A stretch of DNA of 64,000 nt, taken from Dryomyza anilis (Eukaryota; Arthropoda; Insecta; Diptera; Dryomyzidae). Shown piece by piece: positions 22,261 through 33,729 of this stretch. The position numbers and the translations under genes are program-made. Positions within the stretch are counted from its first letter, which is position 1. Each line of letters opens with the position of its first letter. The stretch lies in assembly GCA_951804985.1 (NCBI GenBank), contig OX638134.1:82253679-82317678 (forward strand). Direction: 5' to 3'. The notes beneath the pieces are model-generated. The model was not told the DNA's origin and searched no databases. It was given only the letters and a program-made list of their open reading frames with translations.

Positions 22261-23200
22261 ACACCTTTTCATATAAAAAGTAGCATTTATTGAAGTCAAA
22301 AACTGCATTTTATTGTTTCAATTGTAAGTTTTAATATTTGTCATAATACAATAAAACATTAAGGCATTGACTATCGTTAAAATAATTACATTAAAAGGAC
22401 GTGTTCAATAAAGTCTGTAGGATCAGTTGCGTTGCATGTTTTATATAGCATTCTACAACAAATTCATTATTTTTTTCTATGGCGGCCTTGAAAAAAAAAA
22501 CAAAAAATGTAACTGTGATGTCGAAAAATAAATGATGTATACCGATAAGGATAAATAATAAAATAAATATATAAAATTTTGTAGTTGGAAATTTTGGTTT
22601 TTATTTTTCATATTTTTAAAATAAAACAGTGTTAAAAAAAAAGTATTAATTGGTTTAAAATAGTTTTGCACTGTGACAACATTTCCCATTTATATTATGC
22701 ACAATAATTTATATTTGGTGGATTTTTTTAATAAACACGTTTTGTGTAATTTGCCTCAATGTGACTTTGTGATTCGTGACATTTTCTGTTATTTTTGTAA
22801 TTTTTAACATGAATTTATCATGCAAATTTATTAATATTTTTATGTGATAAATTTTTGTATGGATTCCTTGATTTCTTTTTTGTTGTTTTTGTTATTTTAA
22901 TTGATGTTTTTGTTGTTTTTGCGGTGGCGATAAAACGATTTCGTTAACATTGTTGATATTTTAAGCATTATTATGAATTTAAATATCCAATTAAGTGGAT
23001 TTTGCGGTCAATTTGACTATTTTCTGTATTTTACAGTGTAAATATTTTGCATTAATTAGCGACATCAAAGAGCGGTAATAAACTTTTTCTTTAATTTCAT
23101 TTAGTTAATTAGTAAAAACAGATCTTTTGTTTATATTTAAATTTTCAATACAAATTAAATTTTTGAATAAAAATTTAATTTTTAACTAAAAATAAAATTT
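22260..23200. other. A+T-rich non-coding stretch
   Basis: No gene recognised. Near 23047-23075 a short unique block contains CATTAATTAGCGACATCAAAG, with a TAAT homeodomain-type core and a CATCAAAG TCF-like word. This is suggestive at most. Confidence 0.35.
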
Positions 23201-23204
23201 TGAA

Positions 23205-23990
23205 CTAAAAATAAAATTTTTAACCAAAAACATTTTTTCACAAAAAATTCAATATATCACAAAAATTCAATTTTTTCACGAAAAAATCAATTTTACACTA
23301 AAAATTCAATTTTTCACTGAAAATCCTTTTTTTCACTAAAAATTCACTTTTTCACTAAAAATTCAATTTTTCACGAAAAATTTAATTTTTTTTCACGAAA
23401 AATTTAATTTTTCACTCACTTTTTCACTAAAAATTTAATTTTTCATTAAAAATTCAATTTTTCACTGAAAATTCATTTTTTCACTAAAAATTCAATTTTT
23501 CACTAAAAATTCAATTTTTCACTAAAAATTCAATTTTTCACTAAAAATTCAATTTTTCACTAAAAAATCAATTTTTCACTATAAATTCAATTTTTCACTA
23601 AAAAATCAATTTTTCACTAAAAATTCAATTTTTCACTAAAAATTCAATTTTTCACTAAAAATTCAATTTTTCACTAAAAATTCAATTTTTCACTAAAAAT
23701 TCAATTTTTCACTAAAAATTCAATTTTTCACTAAAAATTCAATTTTTCACTAAGAAGTCAATTTTTCACTAAAAATTCAATTTTTCACTAAAAATTAAAT
23801 TTTTCACTAAAAATTCAAATTTTCACTAAGAATTCAAATTTTCACTAAAAAAAATTTAATATTTCACTAGAAATTCAATTTTTCACTAAAAATTCAATTT
23901 TTCACTAAAAAATTCAATTTTTCACTAAAAATTCAATTTTTCAATAAAAATTAAATTTTTCAATAAAAATTCAAATTTTCACTAACTTAA
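23205..23990 (+). repeat. 19-bp array CTAAAAATTCAATTTTTCA, copy 1
   Basis: About 40 head-to-tail units, best conserved at 23490-23960. The core AAAAATTCAATTTTT is palindromic about its central base. The same unit in the same orientation makes arrays at 36480-38040 and 50810-51830. Confidence 0.95.
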
Positions 23991-23999
23991 GTAATATCG

Positions 24000-25140
24000 C
24001 ATTGTATTACCGCGTATATTCAATTTCATACTAAATATGCATTCGCAATTAAAGATACATGTGCAAATATACAACAGCAACAACTAAAGGATCAAATAAC
24101 TACAGACGCCAGCGACAAACACCTCCTTGAGCGCCTGCGGATCCTTCGCGCCTCTTCGAGGAGAGCGCGCAGCGACAACGAAAGCTAATCAACATAATTC
24201 AGTCGTAGTACCCGCGTCTTGCTGCCGCTGCTGCGATGTCAGCAATTATCCTTTAAACCCCGCGCACAGGATTTAATAAGGCTGCAAGAGGCTAATACTG
24301 AATGTCTTTGGCAGCACATTTTGCACACAACGTCTTCCTGTTTATGCAGGGTACACGAAAAACGCCTACAAAGAATGCTCGAGTCTCAATTTATGCCACA
24401 GATAAACAATATACGCCGCCGATTTATCGCACGAGGTGCGCTTAAACCCAGCTCAAGAGCGCCCGACCTGACCGACTTTATTGAATTCAATGGCGTATGA
24501 ATAACCATTAAAAACAAGCAACGAAAACAATTGAACTCTAGGGGCTGGAGTTGGGGGATGAGTCGCGCAAACATAACATCAAACGCAGCAAAAATCATTT
24601 ATTTAAATATATGCCACACACACCGAAACATATCAGCGGCATCTCAGCGACGTCGCATAATCATTTGCAACCCTTGACACATTTAATTACACAAGTTAAA
24701 CCAGCCTGTAAAGCGATACATATTCTCATATTCTTGCTCACATTAAACACACACGCAGTAAATCCACACACATACCTCAGCCTCCATCTTGCATTATAAT
24801 ATCAGCCATCTTTTGCGCCGCACTCCCACTCTATCTCAGCCCCTTCCGCTCACTGCAGCCATCACGACGCATAAACAATTTGCCATTAATTTGAAAATAA
24901 TTAATTAACCCGAAAGTGTTGGAGCGCAATCAACTGTGTACCCGGCCGATAGGGTCTGAAGTGTGTATAGCGGGTGGTTTCTCATGTTTGGCGCTTGTAA
25001 TGCGGCTCATCATCATTGTCAAACATCATTCAAAACCTCTCAAGCTCTCTCTATTGAACCGTCTACAGCTCTACCAATACCACTTGTATAAAACCCGTGT
25101 CGACAATATCCATATATCGCTGTTATAAACGTCACATAAC
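24000..25140. other. Single-copy island, candidate regulatory block
   Basis: The longest repeat-free, more G+C-rich block in this half of the window. It includes ATTTGAAAATAATTAATTAA (24888-24907), with several TAAT/ATTA homeodomain-type cores, and CATAAACAATTTG, a forkhead-like word. The frame 24219-24500 is not recognisable as a protein. Regulatory function is inferred only from composition and motif density. Confidence 0.3.
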
Positions 25141-25379
25141 TTAATCTGCGTCTTAAAGATTCAGAGGTTAACTCTAGAGGACCTTTTACTTTGTTGTACT
25201 CTTAGAAATTTAGTATAAATTATTAAAAATATTAATCTGTTTCCAAAATCATATATTTATTTAAATCGGACGTTCCATTAAATAGGGAAAGACTTTATAG
25301 AAGCTGTGGAACAGTACAGTATATAATACAGCATTCTACCTTTTTCTTGGGAGTCTTATAGTTCTCGAGATTGTTGTTT

Positions 25380-27160
25380 TCTTTTTGAAGAACTCTTTGA
25401 ATAACTCTTCGAAGTCTACATTCTACATCCACACTAAAAAAAAGATTCCCAATTCCTGAGAAGTACATTTATCTAAATCCTCATTTATTTTTACAGAAAG
25501 TAGAATGATCTTTTACAGCAATGGAATAACTATTTTTTCTTATGAGGTATGTATTTCACACTTTTGGGAAGTTGTTTCATTACGCTAGTGAAGTATCTAT
25601 TCCTCTGTAAATTATTCCACTCTCCTGAGTAGCAACACTTCTCTTATTATATTTCTTGGGGAAATATTCCACTCCACAGCGAGGTATTGGACTAGAAAGT
25701 ATTCCCTTCCTCTAGATGTATTTCACTTTGGAAGGAATTCCAATCGTCTGAGTAGTATTTTAGTACATTGGGAAGTATCTGCGCTGTATTTTACTTATCT
25801 GGGAAATGTTCCTTTCCTTTTGAATATACTTCACATCTCAGAGATCTATTCCACTCCTCTAGGAAGTATTCACTAAGAATTATTTTATTTCATTTTCAAG
25901 AATTTCCCTTCTCTGCGAGTTATTTCACTTCTTTCGGGTGTATTTTATATGGGAATAGTTTCATTTTGCTGTGAAGTATTCCAATTCTCTGAATTGTGCA
26001 TGCTACTCATTAGAGTAGCATGCACTATTCTGGAAAATAATTCACTCTTCTGAAAAGTATTCACCTTTTCACTCGACAGCGATGTATTTGAGTACTAAAG
26101 GAAGTATTCCCTTCCGGTAGTTGTATTTCACTCTGCAAAGTATTCAACTCCTCTGGCAAGTTTTCAGTTTCTTGCGCAGTATTCCACTCCTCTTCGATGT
26201 ATATGATTTATCTGTGAAGCAGTTATTTCCTCTAGTATGTATTTCTCTCGAATATCAACACTTCTCTGGAAAGTATTCCACTTCTCTGTAAATAATTCTA
26301 TTTTTTGGAGAAGTATTCCACAACACAGATATGTATTTAACTACTTAAGGAAGTATTCGCTTCGTCTAGATGAATTGCACTCTGGAAAGTATTTCAATCC
26401 TCTGTGAAGTATTTCGCTTCATTGGGAAGAATTCCACACCTCTGTGATGTCTTTTACTAATCTGGGAAGTCTTCTTTCGCCCAGGATATATTTCACATCT
26501 CTGTAAAGTATTCCACTCCTCTGGGAAATATTCAGTAAGAAGTATTTCATTTCACTGGAAAGTATTTCCCTTCTCTGGGAGGTATTCCATTGCTTTCTGG
26601 TGTGTTTTATATGGGAAGAGTTTCATTTCGCTGTGAAGTATTCTAATTCCCTGGAAAGTATTCCACTTGGAAAGAAAGAAGTATTTCACAGAGTAGCATC
26701 CACTTTTATGGATAGTAATTCACTCTTCTGAAAAGTATTCCACTCCTCTGGGAAGTATTTCACTCCTCTGGAATGTATTTGATTTATCTGGGAAGTGTTT
26801 CCTTTCCTCTTGGGTGAATTTCACTCCTCTGGAATGTATTTGATTTATCTGGGAAGTGTTTCTTTTATTCTTGGATGTATTTCACAACTCTTTGAAATAT
26901 TCCACTTCTCTGGGAAATATTCACTGTGAAGTATTTCATTTCACTGGAAAGTTTTTCATTTCACTAAGAGGTATTCCACCTCTCGTGGGTGTATTTTCTG
27001 TTTCATTTCGCTATGAAGTATTTCTATTGTCTGAAAAGTATTCCACTCTTCTGAAATGATATTCACTCTTCTGAAAAGTATTCCACTTCTATGGAAATTA
27101 CTATACACTTCTGAAAAGTATTCATCAAATTATTATGCTATTCTTTAAAGTATTCTGAAA
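25380..27160 (+). repeat. Degenerate GGAAGTATTCCACTCCTCT array
   Basis: Nearly 1.8 kb of diverged copies of a unit of about 19-21 bp, such as GGGAAGTATTTCACTCCTCT. A near-exact longer piece (CACTCCTCTGGAATGTATTT with GATTTATCTGGGAAGTGTTT) occurs at 26760-26799 and again at 26821-26860, showing later local duplication. Confidence 0.8.
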
Positions 27161-27179
27161 AGTATTCAAAATGAAACCC

Positions 27180-28930
27180 GAAACAACGTTTTTGTTATTT
27201 TAAGAAAGACACATTTTTGGCATAATTCGGGAATGGAAGGCATACTGTCTCTGTTTTTGCATATCTAAAATCTTTTGAAAACATTTTTCTAAACTACCAA
27301 CATTTTGCATTCGTTTTTCGATAGTTTTGCTTTTGGTGTTTTTGAGCCTGCTAAAATTTTTGATAATCTACTGCTCTAGAATTTCTTTAGACTGCTATAT
27401 TCCTCACTTTAAAACGGTCTAAATTATGATTCTGGCATTTAAACGAACGTCCATTTTGAACCACAAGAGCAATTGCAACTCTCTAATCAAATGACATGAT
27501 CTGTGAAACAAAGCCGCATGTCGTTGATGCCATCTTAACTGCCTCTTCAAGGATTTAACAAAGCAGTATGGTGGCAGGACATAAAGAAGTGGAAGTAGAG
27601 AAGAAGAAGGCACAATGACGGCAGCTGGCTTTGCTCTTATCACGACATATGTATCAACGCAATGTAGCGTACGAGTTGGACGCCATGGCTAAAATGATTG
27701 AAATTGAAAATGCGTTGTAAGTATTACGTAAGGCACTCATACACGTTGATCGCAATCGGGAGCAATTTATCTGCAAAAGGCGCGTGAAATGCTGTCTTTA
27801 TTTTTGGATTTATGTTTTTTTGTTGTTGTTATTTTTGTATTTTTCATTTTGTTTCATTGCGAACGGAAGGCAACAATTGCAAACGGCGGGTGGGCATGCT
27901 TACGCAACAGCCAGCTATATGGCCAAAACAGTAGCAAGTACGGAGTACAGCAACAGCATTGGGCACATGTGCCTGCATATCCTTCTTAAAGGATATGCAA
28001 GCGCGTAATTTATGGTCAGTTCAGCACTGAGAATTGCCACAAGTATGCGAAATAGGCGGAAATAGGCTTTTCCTAAACAGAAATTGTTCAGAAGTTTGGA
28101 AATCCATGTACAGCCAGCCAGCCAGCCAGACAGACATACAGATGGACAGACGAACGTACGTAGTCCTTCAAACGCACACTTGCGCTTGTTACTCGCTGTT
28201 GCTATAAAATTTATTATCGCCGACCTCCGAATGATGCAAATTAATTTCGCAGCTTTATGCGCGCCTTTTACACAAATGCAACGCATTCCGCAGTCCGTGC
28301 TTTGCATGTGTGCCACACCAGAAGAGCGCCCTTTTGTTCGTTGGGTCATAGACACAAATACAAACACACAGTACACAGCTCAATGCACGCACACATTCAT
28401 ACACATCGAAGTATCGTTTTTAAGTCTCGATAACGATCGATGCAGCAATGTGAAAAATTTCAATTTCAATTCAAATTTGAACGTCAGAAGGTACAAAAGT
28501 TGTTGGTACAGTGGGACATATAATGGGAATAACAACTTCATTATTTATCTGCCGATTTCGTAACGGATTTAAAGTCATTCGGCGTCGTTGATCTAAAATC
28601 GCAGACCCCATTTTCGAGGTAGTGCGAGAATCCTTTCTTCGTTTCATTCGAAATAAGTCTTACGAAAAAAAAACAGCATTCGATGGTATGACGACTTGAG
28701 AATGTGATTTTCAGAAGTCTCACTGAACCCAAGAATGATAGAAACGACATACGATTAACCAAATGACCATACACGACGAATCCAGAACGTTGGATACAGA
28801 ATCTTTAGCGATTGGATGAAATACTAAATTTTTAAGTTGTAGATCTGCATTTTTAATGCAGAAAGGATGGTCAAGGAATCCAGGAGGGTTGTTTGACTCA
28901 AGCAGTGTGTGGTAACACAACGACAAGGAA
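27180..28930. other. Single-copy island, mixed composition
   Basis: Includes the longest open frames outside clear repeat arrays (plus 28084-28563 and minus 27915-28376). They overlap antiparallel, include a CAGCCAGCCAGACAGACATA simple run and show no recognised domain. I leave them uncalled. Could hold conserved non-coding elements. Confidence 0.4.
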
Positions 28931-29029
28931 AAAATAATAAACCAATAGACCGACGTGATGTTACGAATACTTCATAAATAATACCCCTTTAAAAGCTAAC
29001 CAAGGCATACTATGACCTTTTATATGATG

Positions 29030-29900
29030 GGAGGAGTTGAAGTTGTTTATTTCATTCTTATCCCATAATCAAGCATGTAGGAATCATATTGATCGTAGGA
29101 AAGGATATACATACTTTACCAATGTCAAAAATGTCTAGAAAGATAGTTTTAGAAAGACTGTTCCACAAATCATTCGTGGGACTTAAAAAGGATTATTTTC
29201 TTGTAATGCCTGAAATAAACACGGAATAGGTAGGCTTTTTTCGATGACCGAGTATATTGATAAAATATACAACCTTGTGGATTCAGAAAATAAAGTTATG
29301 ACTAAACAATATTAATCGCGAAACTGGGCGGTTTATGTAAGGGTAAAAACCAGTTCTCGATTATGTCCGTAGCTCTATTTCAACTCGGAGATAACAGCTC
29401 AAAATGATTCAATGGATTTGGGTCCAACTCTCAATCATAGTTTGACGTTTCGAATGTTGGGTAGTTAATTGTAGGAATGGATTATAGTTTAAATGGAGAA
29501 AGGAAAGATAGTGTCCATGGATTTTTATCTTTCAATTACCAATGTCAATGATGTCGGAAAAAAACATTCTCAGAAGGACAGTTTCAAAAATCTATCGTGG
29601 GACTTAAGAACGAAGTCCCTCCTTAATGCGTGAAGTAAATAACGAATGGGTAGAGGAATGGTTCGATGACTGAGTTTAATGATAAAATTTACCACCCTTG
29701 GAATTAGAACATGTATTCTAGGGAAAACATGGTTGTGGATAAATCATATTGGAAAAAAGCAGTTCTTGATGATATCCGTAGCACTATTTCTACTGGGTAC
29801 AACAGCTCAAAATAATTCTATGTAGTTTGGTCAGAGCGTTGATTGAGTATACATCAAATTGTACTGCAGACTTTTGGAATTTACAATTTTTGAGAGACTG
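29030..29900 (+). repeat. Diverged tandem duplication, unit about 420 bp
   Basis: Ordered matches 420 bp apart include TTACCAATGTCAAAAATGTC (29116) against TTACCAATGTCAATGATGTC (29536), ATCTATCGTGGGACTTAA with its partner, GATGACCGAGTATATTGATA with GATGACTGAGTTTAATGATA, and CAGCTCAAAATGATTC with CAGCTCAAAATAATTC. Confidence 0.75.
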
Positions 29901-29909
29901 TAATCTAAT

Positions 29910-30205
29910 AAGAATAGTTTGGCTTAGAACTTAGGCCGAGCTCTCTCACCATTTTGAGCTGTGCATGTTATATTTGTACTCAAACTGGTAGGTCCTACAA
30001 TTTATTGCCGAATCCGAACGGCGGGTGAGAGCTATTCATAGACAATGTTTTACACTCGTATGTTTGCCATTTACTGCCGAGAGGTAGCGCGATATAGAAA
30101 AATGTTTGTATGAAAAGATGTTGTTAGCCCCAGTCTAGTGCAGGCTTGAACCGGGGACCTTTCGGCTTGCAGTCCAACGCACTAACCACTGAACTACCGC
30201 CGCTA
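29910..30205 (-). mobile_element. tRNA-derived SINE, copy 6
   Basis: Minus-strand copy with the GCGCTACAGTCCTGTA segment missing near the tail (AATAGTTTGGCTTAGAACTT). A short extra TCTAGTG lies beside the B box, and several substitutions in the head (CACTGAACTACCGCCGCTA) weaken the A box. No clear target duplication seen. Confidence 0.85.
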
Positions 30206-30318
30206 ATGTAGTCTGGGTGACATACATTAGTTAAAAAAGGGATTATCTAAAATGGGCGATATCAGAACAGTCTAATCTCTTGTTGAATGTTTAGTTTTGT
30301 ACTTTTGTTGCTTAACTC

Positions 30319-30590
30319 TAACTGTTTAATAATACTACAGCCCTGAAGAACTTAGGCCGACCTCTCTCACCAAAGTGGTGGGACTCAAAATTAAATGCCG
30401 AGTCCAAACGGCTGTGTGCGAACTGTTTCGTAGCCTTGTGATTAATTGCCGAGAGTTAGACAGTCGGTGAGATCGAAACCGTAATAGATCCCGATACCTT
30501 TCGGCTCTTCGTCCAACACATCAGCGACTTTGCACCCGAAATCGAAAGTACTTACCAATCGAGCTACCCACGCTACATTTAACTGTTTAA
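30319..30590 (-). mobile_element. Diverged SINE relative with rearranged head, copy 7
   Basis: Shares GAAGAACTTAGGCCGACCTC, the CTCTCACC stem, AAAGTGGTGGGACT and the TTTCGGCTC block with the main family. The tRNA-like end carries extra sequence (AACACATCAGCGACTTTGCA) before GAGCTACCCACGCTAC. An 11-bp duplication TAACTGTTTAA at 30319-30329 and 30580-30590 bounds it exactly. It is an older or separate subfamily. Confidence 0.8.
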
Positions 30591-30599
30591 ACATAATTT

Positions 30600-31640
30600 A
30601 AATATAATATTTACATTTGCCACACTGTAACTCAAAATTGTGCGTAAGCGCCTCGTGCCGTCTTTTGGCATTTCGAATACGTATTGAACTTTCTTGTGCG
30701 CGCCCGCACGCTCGTCACTGATAAATGGTTTCACATCCGGTTTCCGGCTTTCCTGTGCTGCGTGTATCTGCCGCATTTAGTAGTGGCACAAATCGTATTT
30801 AGATTTTTCGACGTTTCGATTTCAGCAAAATATGGGCGTGCGTCAGTTTACACCTCGCATAATTACATACTTACTATGTATTCTCGGCGAAGCATTTGTG
30901 TCTGTGCCGCACGCGGTTTTGTGGTCTGAACTGTTCTGGTCTTATCACAGCAACACAATCTTTTTCTCTTTGCAAAAAGCAGAAATACACAGCTATACAT
31001 GTTGGACGCGATTTTTCAAAATAATTACATTGCGCGCCCATTTTTCGCACGCACACTATGCACAGAAACAAACAAACAAACACACACACAATCTTTCTAG
31101 TTGATTCTATATGTTCAAATGTCTGTCTTTGTATTTAATTATAACGCATAGAGGTGCGTATCACCGAACAAGGTCGTTGCGTCGCTACACCCCGTCATCA
31201 ATTACGTTATCGGCCTCGTTGCATTCAGTGCGCTTTCAAATTCTATGGCGCGCACCGGATGTCCAGCAGTCCAACGGAGCCGGACATGGCCTCCTCAAGT
31301 GATTCAGCGGTTTTATTTTTAGTGGTTTTTTGTATCGTTTTGTTAAAATTAGCGGAAAAACGTTCAGCTCAAAGTAATAATTATTCCAAGCAGCAGCTGC
31401 TGTCCAGACGGTCCTCACTTCAAGTCCATTAAAACCGTCATGATATTGCAGGAAAATAAAGTTAAAAATTAGTTCTTAGATGTTTACGCAAGAGCTGAAC
31501 GGAGCTCATGCGTGTGGGATTAGTATTTTCTGTTTTTTTATATAAATACCATATAAAGTGGTAATAGGTTCAGTGTGCGGGACACTAAAAAATCTAGAAT
31601 TCTCAATTTTAATATACAAAAGTCTACTTATTTTAAACTT
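30600..31640. other. Single-copy island, mixed composition
   Basis: No repeats apart from a CA/CAAA run at 31065-31090. Overlapping frames on both strands (30579-31432) have no recognised domain. Ordinary fly intergenic or intronic sequence by appearance. Confidence 0.4.
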
Positions 31641-31652
31641 GCATTATTCAAC

Positions 31653-31960
31653 CGCGGTAGCTCAGTGGTTAGTGCGTTGGACTGCGAGCCGAAAGGTCCC
31701 CGGTTCAAGACTGGACTGGGGCTAACAACATCTTTTCATAGAAACATTTTCTATACCGCGCTACCTCTCGTCAGTAAATGGCAAACCTACGAGAGTAATA
31801 CCATTGCCTATGAAAAAGCTCTCACCCGCCGTTCGGATTCGGCAATTAACTGTAGGTCCCACCACTTTGAGTACAAATATAACACGCACAGCTCAAAATG
31901 ATGAGAGAGCTCGGCCGAAGTTCTATATAGGACTGTAGCGCCAAACTATTATTATATTAT
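31653..31960 (+). mobile_element. tRNA-derived SINE, copy 8
   Basis: Plus-strand, full length, with near-consensus head CGCGGTAGCTCAGTGGTTAG and B box GGTTCAAGACT. Target duplication ATTATTCAAC at 31643-31652 and 31961-31970. The tail is ATT/AT-rich. The body contains the AGCTCTCACC ... GGTGAGAG-type inverted pair seen in all copies. Confidence 0.95.
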
Positions 31961-32029
31961 ATTATTCAACACCATTTCCAAGTGCAAGTTTGAAATAATC
32001 GGAAGCAAATTCCATAATTCTGAAAAATT

Positions 32030-33700
32030 TGTGAATGAAGTCTTACACAGATGTGTAGATTTCCGAAAACTTGGATTTGTTCGAATGGACCATTCTCAAA
32101 TGGACTCTTTCTCGAATGCACATCAGAAAACTACTTCGAATGCCATAATTTTCAAAGACATTCTTGCGAAACCATTACATAGATGTGAAGTTATCCTGAA
32201 ACGTGAATTTTTAGAATGGACCATTCCCCGAATAGACTTATTCTCCAACACTATTTTGAATGTCATAATCCCGATAGACCTTTTCCTGAAGCCATTACCC
32301 AGATGTGGATATTTCCTCGAACTCATTATTCCCCGAATGTAATTTCCCAAATGATCAATATGATACTACTTCGGTTGAAATAGACCCCGAAAAGCATATT
32401 CATGAAGCCAGATGCGAATATTTCATCTAACTGACAATTCCTCAAATGGACATCAGGACTCTACTTCGAATGCCATAATCTTCAAAGATATTTTCGCGAA
32501 ATCATTACATAGATGTGAAGATATCCTCAAACGTGAATTTGCTTGAATGGACCATTCCCCGAATGGACTCATTCTCGACTACTCGACACTACTGTCATAA
32601 TCCCGATAGACCTAAACGTGAAGCCATTACCTAGATTTGGAGATTTCCTCGAAATGAACAAAAGATATCCTCAAACGTGAATTTGCTTGAATGGACCATT
32701 CCCCGAATGGACTCATTCTCGAACACTACTGTCATAATCCCGATAGACCTTTACGTGAAGCCATTACCCAGATTTGGAGATTTCCTCGAAATAGACCATG
32801 AACCCCCCCCCGAAAAGCAATTCCTCATATGGACATCAGGACACTACTTTGAATGACATTATCCCGAAAGATACGTTTGCGAAGCCATTACCCAGATGTG
32901 AAGATTTCCTCGAACGTGCATTTGCTTGAATGGACCATTCCCCGAATGGACTTTATCTCAAATGCACATCAGAAATACTACTTCGAATGCCAAAATTACG
33001 AATGACATTTCCACGAAGCCATTACCCAGATGTTAAGATTTCCTCGATCGTGCATGTTTTCAAATAGAGCATTTCCTGAATGGACTTTTCCTCGAATGCA
33101 CATCAGATCACTACTTAGAATACCATATTACCGAAAGGCATTTTCGATAAGCCATTACCAAGAACTGATCATTCCCCGAATGGACTTTTCATCACATAAA
33201 AAACAGGATACTACTTCGATTGCAGTACACCTCGAACTAGTTTTTCGCGAAGCTATTACCCAAATTCTACATTCTCCTAATTTTCTCAAATAGACATCAG
33301 GACACTATTTCAATTGCCTTTATCCAGATGTGGAGAACTGATGGACTTTTCCCAAATCGACAACAAGAAACTACTTTGTTTGAAGTAGACCCCGAAAGAC
33401 ATATTCGCGAAAGACATATACTAAGTCTGTTCCTCGGACGGACAATTGCTCAAATGGACATCAGGACACTACCTCGAATGACTTTATCCCGAAAGACAGC
33501 TTTGTGAAACCATTACCCAGATGTGAAAATTTCATCGAACGTGAATTTCTTCGAATAGACCATTCCCCGCATTGAGTTTTCTGCGAATGGATATAGCCTC
33601 AAATGGATTCATTATCAAAATTTACATTTTCTCAAAATGAAAAATTTCTAAATTTCCTCTAATGAACCCTTCCACGACATTTTCACGCAATGAACACTTT
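32030..33700 (+). repeat. Complex degenerate array, unit about 120-150 bp
   Basis: Repeating block containing CATTACCCAGATGTGAAGAT, TTCCTCGAACGTGAATTTGC, TTGAATGGACCATTCCCCGA, ATGGACTTTTTCTCGAATGC-like and GAATGCCATAATTCCGAAAG-like segments. A nearly exact duplication of 144 bp stands out: 32521-32664 and 32665-32808, both starting ATATCCTCAAACGTGAATTT. The frames at 32031-33293 are carried by the repeat. Confidence 0.8.
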
Positions 33701-33729
33701 CCCAAAATGGATATTTGGCATAAATCGGT

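Noticed and set aside
22395..22745. Possible MITE with GGACGTGTTCAATAAA and a facing TTTAATAAACACGT
   Set aside because: The inverted match is short and imperfect and no target duplication is visible.
28084..28563. 159-codon forward open frame, the longest in the window
   Set aside because: It overlaps a 153-codon frame on the other strand, runs through a CAGCCAGCCAGACAGACA simple repeat, and shows no domain, signal peptide or splice-consistent structure that I recognise.
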